Notes under the pieces: model-generated
What the model was told of the DNA's origin: nothing
Seen by the model: the letters and a program-made list of their open reading frames with translations, nothing else
The model's database searches: none
From: Brevundimonas subvibrioides ATCC 15264
Lineage (GTDB): Bacteria; Pseudomonadota; Alphaproteobacteria; Caulobacterales; Caulobacteraceae
DNA: 64,000 nucleotides
Direction: 5' to 3'
Assembly: GCF_000144605.1 (NCBI RefSeq)
Contig: NC_014375.1
Location: 3,354,501 to 3,418,500, forward strand
Made by a program: the position numbers and the translations under genes
Shown: positions 8,136 through 16,201 of the stretch, piece by piece
How the letters are laid out: every line of letters starts with the position of its first letter
Position numbering within the stretch: the stretch's first letter is position 1

Positions 8136-8834
8136 TCAGCGGCGGACGCTGTCCAGCGGTCGGGATGACTCGCCACGGACATGGGGCCAGAGCGCCTCGC
8201 AGACGGCGAAGTCGAAGGCGGTGTCGACATCCCAGCCGCATTCGGGTCGCATCAGGTAGGCCAGGGTGCCCGGACCCACGAACCCGCGGGTCGCCAGCAT
8301 GCTGTCCGGTCGGCCGACGTAGAGGGCTCCGTTGACCACCACCCTCTCCCCCGTCGCGGCTGCCGCCCGGTGGAAGGTGCCGTCAGGATCGACCTGTCCG
8401 TAGAAGGACGCCGGTTTCAGCATCGGGGAGACGCCGATCACCGCGGGCGCGTCGCGATCGTGGCACAGGGCGACGGCCGCATCGATATCGACCTGCGTCC
8501 GCAAGGGCGAGGTCGGCTGCAGCAGGACGACATAGTCCCAGTCCTGGTCGAGCGTCTGCAGCACATGGGCGATCGCATCCATCACCGAAGCCTGCGGCCC
8601 GGCCAGACCTGGCGGTCGATCCACCACCGGGACCCCGGCCCGCTGCGCCAGCTCGGCCACGCCGGGATCGTCGGTGCTGACGACCAGATGATCCAGGGTT
8701 TCCGAGGCCAGCCCGGCGTCCAGCGTCCAGGCCGTCATGGGACGTCCGGCCAGAGATCGCAGGTTCTTGCCCGGCAGCCCCTGCGAGCCCGCCCGCGCGG
8801 GAACGATGCCGAGCACGCGCCGTCCGTCGATCAT
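8136..8834 (-). CDS. legF: CMP-nonulosonic acid synthetase (acylneuraminate cytidylyltransferase)
   Basis: 232 residues. It activates a nonulosonic acid with CTP. The nucleotide-binding motif PARAGSQGLPGKN begins near residue 12, followed by VVSTDDPGVAELA, LLQPTSPLRT and a C-terminal DVDTAFDFAVCEAL. I chose ATG 8834 because GGGAGGAA precedes it and the motif then sits at the family's normal distance; an open frame reaches 8909. It is transcribed away from the 4,6-dehydratase gene and towards the 2-epimerase gene. The LegF role is inferred from neighbours; NeuA or PseF activity is not excluded by sequence alone. Confidence 0.85.
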   Translation of the reverse strand: MIDGRRVLGIVPARAGSQGLPGKNLRSLAGRPMTAWTLDAGLASETLDHLVVSTDDPGVAELAQRAGVPVVDRPPGLAGPQASVMDAIAHVLQTLDQDWDYVVLLQPTSPLRTQVDIDAAVALCHDRDAPAVIGVSPMLKPASFYGQVDPDGTFHRAAAATGERVVVNGALYVGRPDSMLATRGFVGPGTLAYLMRPECGWDVDTAFDFAVCEALWPHVRGESSRPLDSVRR

Positions 8835-8961
8835 CCCGTTCCTCCCTCGGAGCATCTCCTTGTGGCACGCGCGAGCCTTACGGGCGGTTAACCATGGGCG
8901 GGGGATCATGCCCGCGCCGGCGCGTGCGTCGTCAGGGAGCGCTGAACGGGTGGATCAGGAC

Positions 8962-9966
8962 ATGGAGGGCGACCGGACGACGGCGTCGCTGGCGGGACAG
9001 CGGGTGCTGGTGACGGGGGCCGGTGGTTTCATCGGCAGCCGGCTGTGCGAACGGCTGGTCGCGGACGGGGCCGAGGTGCGGGCGCTGGTCCGATATACGT
9101 CGGACGGGGACGCCGGCTGGCTGGACCGCTCGCCGATCCGCAAGGACATCGCCGTCGTCAGGGGGGATCTGGCCGACCGGGACAGTGTCTTCGCGGCCGT
9201 TCGTGACCGGGACGTGGTGTTTCACCTCGGGGCCCTGATCGCCATTCCCTATTCGTACGAGGCCCCGGAGAGCTATGTCCGCACCAATATCCTGGGCACG
9301 CTGAACGTGCTTCAGGCCGTGCGGGAACTCTCGGTCGGCCGTCTGATCCACACCTCGACGAGCGAGGTCTATGGCTCGGCCCAGACCGTGCCGATGACGG
9401 AGGCGCATCCGCTGGTAGGCCAGTCGCCCTACTCCGCGTCCAAGATCGGGGCCGACAAGCTGGCCGAAAGCTATCACCGGTCGTTCGGGACGCCGGTCGT
9501 GACGTTGCGGCCCTTCAACACCTTCGGCCCGCGCCAGAGCGCGCGGGCGGTGATTCCCTCGATCACCATGCAGCTGCTGGCCGGGCGCACGATCCGGATG
9601 GGCGACACCCGGCCGACGCGCGACTTCGTCTTCGTCGACGACACGGTCGACGCCTTCGTCCGCGCGGCGACGGCTTCCGGCATCGAGGGTCTGACGATCC
9701 ACTTCGGCGGCGGCCGGGAGATCGCGATCGGCGACCTGCCCGCCCTGATCGGGGCGGCGGCCGGCCTGCCGGTCAGCGTCGAGATCGATCCGCAGCGCCT
9801 TCGTCCCGCCGCCAGCGAGGTCGAACGCCTGATCGCGGACGCCTCCCTGGCCCGGCAGCGTCTCGGGTGGCAGCCCCGGGTCAGTGTCGAGGAGGGCCTC
9901 GCCCGGGTCGTGGCCTTCATCCGCGACCATCCGGGGCTCTACCGGCCCGAGGAGTATGCGGTGTGA
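8962..9966 (+). CDS. legB: NAD-dependent 4,6-dehydratase, LegB type
   Basis: 334 residues, extended short-chain dehydrogenase. It has the NAD-binding motif TGAGGFIGSRL, a Thr-Ser-Thr stretch HTSTSEVYG, the catalytic YSASKIGADKL and the substrate segment RPFNTFGPRQSARAVIPS, all typical of LegB-like NDP-GlcNAc 4,6-dehydratases. GTG 8950, preceded by AGGGAG at 8934-8939, is an equally possible start adding four residues. The stop overlaps the GTG start of the next gene (GTGA), so the two are translationally coupled. In Campylobacter the LegB substrate is GDP-GlcNAc made with help of the PtmE nucleotidyltransferase, which matches the pair seen here. Confidence 0.85.
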   Translation: MEGDRTTASLAGQRVLVTGAGGFIGSRLCERLVADGAEVRALVRYTSDGDAGWLDRSPIRKDIAVVRGDLADRDSVFAAVRDRDVVFHLGALIAIPYSYEAPESYVRTNILGTLNVLQAVRELSVGRLIHTSTSEVYGSAQTVPMTEAHPLVGQSPYSASKIGADKLAESYHRSFGTPVVTLRPFNTFGPRQSARAVIPSITMQLLAGRTIRMGDTRPTRDFVFVDDTVDAFVRAATASGIEGLTIHFGGGREIAIGDLPALIGAAAGLPVSVEIDPQRLRPAASEVERLIADASLARQRLGWQPRVSVEEGLARVVAFIRDHPGLYRPEEYAV

Positions 9967-11033
9967 GCCGCGCCGATCCCATCGCCGGCAATCTGCTGCC
10001 GCCCGACGCCAGTCTGCTGGACGCGATCGAGCGGATGGATGCCGTGCGGCGCAAGCTGATCGTCGTGGTCGACGCGGACCGTCGCCTGCTCGGCACGGTG
10101 TCGGACGGGGACATCCGGCGCGGCCTGATGCGTCGCCTCGAGATGCAGGCCCCCGTCAGCGCCGTCATGAACCGCGACCCGGTGGCGGTCCGCGTGGCAG
10201 GACCCGAAGCGGAGGCGATGGTTCGCCTGTCCGAGCGGGGCGTCTCCCTGGCCCCCCTGCTGGACGGGGGCGGCCGGGTCGTGGGCCTGTATCCCGACGC
10301 CGCGATCGCCACGAAGGCGCGGGACAATCTGGTGGTCATCATGGCCGGCGGGCGCGGCGTGCGCCTGGCTCCCCTGACCCAGACCTGCCCCAAGCCGATG
10401 CTGAAGGTCGCGGGACGGCCGCTGCTGGAGAGCATCATCGAACGGTTGAGAGACCAGGGGTTCAGCCGGTTCCGCCTGGCGGTGAACTATCTGGCCGAGG
10501 TGATCACCGACCATTTCGGCGACGGATCGGCCATGGGCGTGGAGATCGACTATCTGCGCGAGGATCATCCGAGGGGGACGGCCGGCGCGCTGTCGCTGCT
10601 GCGCGAACCGGTTACGGCACCGGTCGTGGTCCTGAACGGCGACGTGCTGACTCGTCTGGCCTTCGGCGACCTGATCGACTTCCACCTTGAACACGGCGCG
10701 AGCGCGACCCTGTGCGTGCGGGAACACCAGTTCCAGGCCCCGCACGGCGTGGCGGAGATCGAAGGCGTACGCCTGACGTCCTTGCGCGAAAAGCCGACGT
10801 TCCGCTGGCAGGCCAACGCCGGGATCTATTGCCTGGACGGATCGCTGCTGTCGCGCATCCCGGCCGACGGTCCCTATGACATGCCCGAGCTTCTGTCCGC
10901 CCTGGTCGGTGACGGCGAGACCGTCTGCGCCTATCCGATGCACGAATACTGGCTGGATATCGGCCGGCCACCGGATTTCGAGAGCGCCCAGGTGGCGGCC
11001 GTGAGCTTTCCGGTGGACGGCCGGACCGACTGA
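9963..11033 (+). CDS. ptmE: CBS-domain sugar-1-phosphate nucleotidyltransferase, PtmE type
   Basis: 356 residues. An N-terminal CBS pair (about 10-115, with GTVSDGDIRRGLM) precedes a nucleotidyltransferase domain (from about residue 122) with the signature MAGGRGVRLAPLTQTCPKPML, then VVLNGDVLT and DIGRPPDF. This is the PtmE architecture, which makes GDP-glucosamine for the GDP-sugar route to legionaminic acid. The GTG start overlaps the preceding stop as GTGA. The guanylyl specificity is inferred from the architecture and the LegB neighbour and is not visible directly. Confidence 0.85.
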   Translation: MSRADPIAGNLLPPDASLLDAIERMDAVRRKLIVVVDADRRLLGTVSDGDIRRGLMRRLEMQAPVSAVMNRDPVAVRVAGPEAEAMVRLSERGVSLAPLLDGGGRVVGLYPDAAIATKARDNLVVIMAGGRGVRLAPLTQTCPKPMLKVAGRPLLESIIERLRDQGFSRFRLAVNYLAEVITDHFGDGSAMGVEIDYLREDHPRGTAGALSLLREPVTAPVVVLNGDVLTRLAFGDLIDFHLEHGASATLCVREHQFQAPHGVAEIEGVRLTSLREKPTFRWQANAGIYCLDGSLLSRIPADGPYDMPELLSALVGDGETVCAYPMHEYWLDIGRPPDFESAQVAAVSFPVDGRTD

Positions 11034-11131
11034 GGTCCGCCGGCCATTCCGGACCAGACTTGCCGCCGCCTTGTGATTACGGATCGCGCGTCTAAAAGCG
11101 GCCGACCTGAAACTGTGCGGATCCACGCTTG

Positions 11132-12463
11132 ATGCCCGAGACCATCGCCTGTGTGGATGGCCGCGACCTGTCCCTGACGCAAGGATCCGGGATTGCGACA
11201 TACGGACGGAACCTGCTGACGACCCTGTCCCGCATGGGCGTCGGGACCCAGGTCCTGTACGGCCCGCCCACGCCCGTCAGCCCGGACCCGCTGATCAACG
11301 AGATCGCCCTGGCCAACCCCGACAAGACGGCGGGGCGTCCGACGGCGCTCAAGCGTTTCGTCCGGACGACCCGGGCCCGGTGGGGCCTGCCGGCTGTGCC
11401 CGTCCGGCCCGGCCAGGTGATCTGGCCCCGGGACGGTGCCGCCCCGCCGGCCACCGACTCCTACTGGGCGAGCCAGGACGTGTTCCGGACGGCCCATCGT
11501 GCCTTTGTGAAGACGGGTCGGCTGACGGACATCCGCTTCAGGCCCGACAGCGATATTCCGAGGCCGGACGTGTGTCACTGGACGGCGATCATGCCGCTGC
11601 ACGGTCGCGATGCGCTGAACCTGTATACGATGCATGACCTCATCCCGCTGCGGCTGCCGCAGCTGTCGCTGAGCAACAAGGAGCATTACCTGGCGATCTG
11701 CCGCGCCATCGCCGACCGGGCGGACCACATCATCGTGGGCTCGGACTCGGCGAAGACCGACATCGTCGAGATGATCGGCGTCTCGCCGGATCGCATCACC
11801 AATACCTACCACGCCGTGCAGCTGCCGCCGGGCCACATGGAGCGGTCCGACGACGAGATCGCCCGGGAAATCGAGGGGGCCTTCGGACTGCCGTGGAAAG
11901 GCTATTTCCTCCACTACGGCACGATCGAGCCGCGCAAGAACCTGGGCCGGACGGTGGAAGCCTATCTGGCGTCGGGCGTGACGACACCGCTGGTGATCGC
12001 CGGCGGAGACGGCTGGCTGTTCGAGCCTGAAACGGCGCTGCTGGACCAGGTGCGCGCCGGCGAGGGCGCGGCGGGCGGACGGATCACCAAGCTGAAGTAT
12101 CTGCCCGCCGGTCTGCTGGCCAGCCTGGTGCGGGGGGCCAAGGCCCTGCTCTTCCCCTCCCTGTACGAGGGATTCGGCCTGCCGGTGCTGGAGGCCATGA
12201 GCATGGGCACCGCCGTCCTGACCTCGACCGCCGGTTCGCTGCCCGAGGTCGCCGGCGGTGCCGCCATCCTGGTGGATCCCTATGACGTCAACAGCATCCG
12301 CAAGGGCATCCTGGCCCTGGACCAGGACGATGACCTGCGTGACGCCATGGTCGAGCGGGGCAGCGCCCAGGCCCTGCTGTTCTCTCCGGAAGCCTATGAA
12401 GCGCGCCTGACGGATCTCTATACCCGACTGGGGCTTCGCCTGGCCCCGACAGCCCGGGTCTGA
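11132..12463 (+). CDS. Glycosyltransferase family 4 (GT-B)
   Basis: 443 residues. The C-terminal half has the GT4 donor-binding pattern HYGTIEPRKNL, LVIAGGDGW and FPSLYEGFGLPVLEAMSMG (the EX7E motif). The N-terminal half has the mannosyl/rhamnosyl-transferase stretch YTMHDLIPLRLPQLSLSNKEHY. It starts at ATG 11132; a TTG lies directly before it. It is convergent with the protease inhibitor gene (one base between stops). The transferred sugar is unknown; GDP-D-rhamnose or GDP-mannose donors are made by nearby genes. Confidence 0.85.
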   Translation: MPETIACVDGRDLSLTQGSGIATYGRNLLTTLSRMGVGTQVLYGPPTPVSPDPLINEIALANPDKTAGRPTALKRFVRTTRARWGLPAVPVRPGQVIWPRDGAAPPATDSYWASQDVFRTAHRAFVKTGRLTDIRFRPDSDIPRPDVCHWTAIMPLHGRDALNLYTMHDLIPLRLPQLSLSNKEHYLAICRAIADRADHIIVGSDSAKTDIVEMIGVSPDRITNTYHAVQLPPGHMERSDDEIAREIEGAFGLPWKGYFLHYGTIEPRKNLGRTVEAYLASGVTTPLVIAGGDGWLFEPETALLDQVRAGEGAAGGRITKLKYLPAGLLASLVRGAKALLFPSLYEGFGLPVLEAMSMGTAVLTSTAGSLPEVAGGAAILVDPYDVNSIRKGILALDQDDDLRDAMVERGSAQALLFSPEAYEARLTDLYTRLGLRLAPTARV

Positions 12464-12464
12464 C

Positions 12465-12872
12465 TCAGGCCGATCGCGCGCGTTCGACCCGCAGGCTGCC
12501 GTCGACGGCGACGAAGGCATCGACGTCGGTCTGGCGGAATTCGAGGATCACCGTGTTCCCGGCGTTCCGGAGCTCGAAGCCCCGGGGGGTCGGGCTCCAG
12601 TGCGTGGCCGCCGCCATTCCGGTCAGGGCGCATCGCTCGACGTGCACACCATAGCCGCCAGATGCGGCCTGCCGGTTCAGGGCCAGGGTGCAGTCGCCCG
12701 ATCCATCGGCGGACGAGAAGGTCCACAGGCCGATCACGGCCTCGATATCGCCTGATGGCGCGGGTGTCTCGGCAGGTGACACGGCTGGCCGCTCCTTGGA
12801 ATGACAGGCGCTGGTGAGGACGGGCACGGTGCAAAGCCACACCGCGAGGGGGAGGGCTGAAGCCAACGTCAT
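12465..12872 (-). CDS. Lipoprotein serralysin inhibitor, AprI/Inh (I38) family
   Basis: 135 residues. The N-terminus is a lipoprotein signal (lipobox-like TSAC near residue 23), followed by a short linker and a domain of about 95 residues whose landmarks match the Inh/AprI family: GLWTFSSADGSGDCTLAL, a second cysteine in HVERCAL, and the hallmark HWSPTPRGFELRNAG. The two mature cysteines match the single disulfide of that family. Inhibitors of this type plug serralysin active sites in the periplasm and protect the producer. It lies next to a PrtD/PrtE-type exporter and 5.6 kb from an M10 protease, as in apr operons, but it is transcribed away from them. Confidence 0.82.
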   Translation of the reverse strand: MTLASALPLAVWLCTVPVLTSACHSKERPAVSPAETPAPSGDIEAVIGLWTFSSADGSGDCTLALNRQAASGGYGVHVERCALTGMAAATHWSPTPRGFELRNAGNTVILEFRQTDVDAFVAVDGSLRVERARSA

Positions 12873-13013
12873 GCCTCGTCCTTCATCTCCGTGACCCGAC
12901 GCGTTCAGCGGTCACAACCGTCCGTGACTGATAGCGAAAGCGGGACCGGCGTGCCACCACCTTTAAGAGAACGCGCCGAGCGGCTAGAGTGACATGGAAG
13001 GAGTCCGTTCCGC

Positions 13014-14750
13014 GTGTTCAGCCACCTGCTTCCCAGACAGCCGGGCACCGAGCCGCTGGCCGAGGCCTTTCGCGCCTGTCGTCAGCACCTGATCGGCGCC
13101 CTGGTCTTCAGCGCGCTGGCCAATCTGCTGTATCTGGCCCCGACCCTCTACATGATGCAGGTGTACGACCGCGTGGTTCCGACCGGCGGGTTGCTGACGC
13201 TCTTGCTGATCTCTGTGGTGGCGGTGTTCGCCCTGGGAACCCTGGCGCTGCTGGACTGGCTGCGCGCGCGCCTGTTGCTGCGCGCCAGCCTGCGGCTCGA
13301 CCGGCTTCTGGCGCCGGTCATCCTGACGAGGCTTGTGGAAATCCGGACTCCGCGCGCGGCAACCCAGGCAATGCGCGAGTTCGATACGGTCAGGTCAGCC
13401 GTGTCGGGCCAGGGCATCCTGGCCCTGCTGGATGCCCCATGGACGCCGCTTTATCTGGTGTGCTGCTTTCTGGTTCACCCGGCGATCGGCGTCCTGACGC
13501 TGGTCGGAGGCGGCCTGCTGTTCGCACTGGCGGTGCTCAACGAGCGCGACAGCCGCCCAAGGCTGAAGCGCGCCATCCACTCCACGGCCACCGCCTACGC
13601 GGCCCAGGAAGGCATTATCGCCCAGAGCGAGGTCGTGCGTGCGCTGGGCATGCGGCAGGCCAGCGTCAACCGACAGATCACCGAGCGCGCGAGCGGGGTG
13701 GCGCACTATGCTGACGCCCAACTGAACGGTGGCAAATATTCCGGTGCGATCAAGTTCCTGCGGCTGGTCATGCAGTCCGGCTCGCTGGGGCTCGCCGCCT
13801 TTCTCGCCGTCAAGGGTCAGATCTCCCCGGGCTCGATCATCGCGGCCTCGGTGCTTTTGAGCCGCACCGTGGCTCCGATCGAAATGCTGGTCGGTGCCTG
13901 GCCCAGTCTGAATCAGGCGCGGTCCAGCTGGCTCGCCCTTGTCGAACTGTTCACATCAACCTCGGGCATCGATCGGGCACGGACGGCGCTTCCGGTCCCC
14001 AAGGGCAAGCTGCAGGTCGAGGACGTGACGGTCCAGCTGCCGGGTACGGATGCCCCGCAGCTCCGCCAGATCTCCCTGTCGCTGAACCCGGGCCAGACCC
14101 TGGGAGTCGTCGGTCCCAGCGGATCCGGCAAGACGACGCTGGCCCGGGTTCTCGCAGGCGGGCTGGCCCCGACCTTGGGCACCATCCGCCTTGACGGTGC
14201 GGACTATCTGGCCCGGTCCTCAGACGATCTGGCCAGTCACATCGGCTATCTGCCCCAGGTACCCAGTCTTCTGGCAGGCTCGATCAAGGACAATATCTCG
14301 CGTTTTTCGGCCTCGCTCGGGAGCGGATCGGGCGACATTGACCTCAAGGCGGTCGCGGCGGCCAAGGCTGCCGGGGCCCACGACCTCATCCAGCGCCTGC
14401 CCCAGGGCTATGATACTCAACTGGGGGCGATGGGATCCGGCGTTTCGGCCGGACAGGCCCAGCGGATCGCCCTCGCCCGCGCCCTCTACGGGGATCCCGT
14501 GCTGCTTGTGCTGGATGAACCGAACTCCAACCTCGATCAGGAGGGCGAGGCCTCCCTCATGACCGCAATCCTGTCGGCCGCTGCCCGGGGTGCCGCGGTG
14601 GTCCTTGTGGCGCACCGCGCCGGGGTCCTGTCCCGCGTCGACCGACTGGCCACCATGGCTGACGGGACGATCACGATGGAAGGCAAGCGGGAGGAGGTTC
14701 TGGCGCGCCTGAGGAGCACCTCTCCCCAAGTGTTGACCCGCCCGCAATGA
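13014..14750 (+). CDS. Type I secretion ABC transporter, PrtD/RsaD family
   Basis: 578 residues, the usual PrtD/RsaD length. Five to six membrane spans (about 25-320) precede the nucleotide-binding domain, with Walker A GPSGSGKTTLARVLAG (near 367), the PrtD-type signature SAGQAQRIALARALYG and Walker B VLLVLDEPNSNLD. The start is GTG 13014, with GGAAGGAG ten bases upstream. The stop overlaps the next start (ATGA). It powers one-step export of C-terminal-signal RTX proteins, most likely the serralysin encoded downstream. Confidence 0.92.
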   Translation: MFSHLLPRQPGTEPLAEAFRACRQHLIGALVFSALANLLYLAPTLYMMQVYDRVVPTGGLLTLLLISVVAVFALGTLALLDWLRARLLLRASLRLDRLLAPVILTRLVEIRTPRAATQAMREFDTVRSAVSGQGILALLDAPWTPLYLVCCFLVHPAIGVLTLVGGGLLFALAVLNERDSRPRLKRAIHSTATAYAAQEGIIAQSEVVRALGMRQASVNRQITERASGVAHYADAQLNGGKYSGAIKFLRLVMQSGSLGLAAFLAVKGQISPGSIIAASVLLSRTVAPIEMLVGAWPSLNQARSSWLALVELFTSTSGIDRARTALPVPKGKLQVEDVTVQLPGTDAPQLRQISLSLNPGQTLGVVGPSGSGKTTLARVLAGGLAPTLGTIRLDGADYLARSSDDLASHIGYLPQVPSLLAGSIKDNISRFSASLGSGSGDIDLKAVAAAKAAGAHDLIQRLPQGYDTQLGAMGSGVSAGQAQRIALARALYGDPVLLVLDEPNSNLDQEGEASLMTAILSAAARGAAVVLVAHRAGVLSRVDRLATMADGTITMEGKREEVLARLRSTSPQVLTRPQ

Positions 14751-16084
14751 CAGATGCTCCCCCCCTCCCGCCGGACGCGGTTCCGGTGTCCGATTCGCCA
14801 TCGACCGACATGCGCGCCGGCATGGCGGTCATCGGCGTGTTCTTCGTCCTGTTTCTGGGCTGGGCCGCCATCGCGCCGCTCGATGCGGGTGCCTACGCCG
14901 CGGGACAGGTTGCGGTTTCGGGAAACCGGCAGGCCGTCCAGCATCAGCAGGGCGGGGTCGTCAGCGCGCTGCACGTCGCCGAGGGCGACCGCGTTCGCCG
15001 CGGGCAGGTGCTCGTCGAGCTTGCGACCGGCGAACTTCAGGCGACCGAGCGGGGCGTCACCGGACAGGTCGTTTCGCTGCTGGCGCAGCGGGCCCGGCTG
15101 ATCGCCGAACGGGATGGACTGGCGTCGATCACGACGCCCGCCGAGTTCGCCGGCTACACGGGGCCTGATCTGGCGCTGGCGCAGGATGCCATGCGCCTTC
15201 AGAGGCTCCAGTTCATGGCGCGTCGAAACGGCCGATCGACCGAGACAGGCGTTCTGACCCAGCGGATCGGACAGCTGAACCAGCAGGTCGAGGGGCTGCA
15301 GCGGCAGATCGAATCCAATGTGGCGCAGCGGCAGCTGATCGAGCGCGAATTGGACGGCGTGCGCAGCCTCGCAGCGCGAGGGTTCGCGCCCCAGACGCGC
15401 GTCATGGCGCTGGAGCGCACCGCGGTCGCGCTGGACGGAGAGCTGGGCTCGCTCCGCGCCCAGGTCGCGGGAACCAACGAAGCCGTCGGGCAGACGCGCC
15501 TGCAGATGCTGGGCGTCTCCACCACGATGGAGGAGGACGTCGCCGACCAGCTGCGACAGGCGGAGGTCTCGCTCAACGAATTGCGCCCGCGCCTGGCGGA
15601 GCTGAGGGCGCAGATCGCGCGATCGCGCGTCCGGGCCCCCGCGACCGGCGAAGTGGTGGGGGTGACCACCTTCACCGTGGGCGGGGTGATCACGCCGGGC
15701 CAGACCTTGATGGACATCGTGCCCGAGAATGCCTCCCAGGTGATCATCGCTTCAATCAACCCGTCGGACATCGACAACCTGCGGCTGGGACTGTCGACCG
15801 AGGTCAAATTCCCGGGACTGCGCGAGCAGTCCACGCCGTTGTTGCACGGCACGGTCACACGGCTGTCCCCCGACAGTTTCACCGACGAGAAATCAGGCCG
15901 GACCTACTATCGGGCGGAGGTCGTCATCCCGCCGGGCGAGCTGGTCAAGCTCGGCGCGTCCGCCCAGAGCATTCGCCCCGGCATGCCTGTGGAGGTCGTG
16001 GTTCTTCTGCGAAAGCGGACGGCCCTTCAATATATGATCGAACCCCTGACAAGCGGTCTATGGCGGAGCGGGTCGGAACAGTAG
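14747..16084 (+). CDS. Type I secretion membrane fusion protein, HlyD/PrtE family
   Basis: 445 residues. One membrane span (about 25-45, VIGVFFVLFLGWAAIAPL) is followed by a lipoyl/barrel-sandwich half-motif (VSALHVAEGDRVRRGQVLVEL), a long alpha-helical hairpin region (about 110-290) and a beta-barrel end (VRAPATGEVVGVTTFTVGG). It joins the inner-membrane ATPase to a TolC-type channel. No TolC/PrtF/RsaF homologue occurs in the window, so the outer-membrane partner must be encoded elsewhere. It is translationally coupled to the ATPase gene. Confidence 0.92.
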   Translation: MTDAPPLPPDAVPVSDSPSTDMRAGMAVIGVFFVLFLGWAAIAPLDAGAYAAGQVAVSGNRQAVQHQQGGVVSALHVAEGDRVRRGQVLVELATGELQATERGVTGQVVSLLAQRARLIAERDGLASITTPAEFAGYTGPDLALAQDAMRLQRLQFMARRNGRSTETGVLTQRIGQLNQQVEGLQRQIESNVAQRQLIERELDGVRSLAARGFAPQTRVMALERTAVALDGELGSLRAQVAGTNEAVGQTRLQMLGVSTTMEEDVADQLRQAEVSLNELRPRLAELRAQIARSRVRAPATGEVVGVTTFTVGGVITPGQTLMDIVPENASQVIIASINPSDIDNLRLGLSTEVKFPGLREQSTPLLHGTVTRLSPDSFTDEKSGRTYYRAEVVIPPGELVKLGASAQSIRPGMPVEVVVLLRKRTALQYMIEPLTSGLWRSGSEQ

Positions 16085-16201
16085 AGGCCTGTGTCACGTC
16101 ATCGACATAATCCCGAACAACGTTCACTGAACCTTTAAGCGTTGCCTGAAAAGGCGGGATTTGCGCTTCCATGAGGCGCGGCATTATGTCTAAACGGCCG
16201 C

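Noticed and set aside
11034..11056. Hairpin GGTCCG...CGGACC after the PtmE-type gene as a terminator
   Set aside because: The stem is only six base pairs and no T-tract follows.
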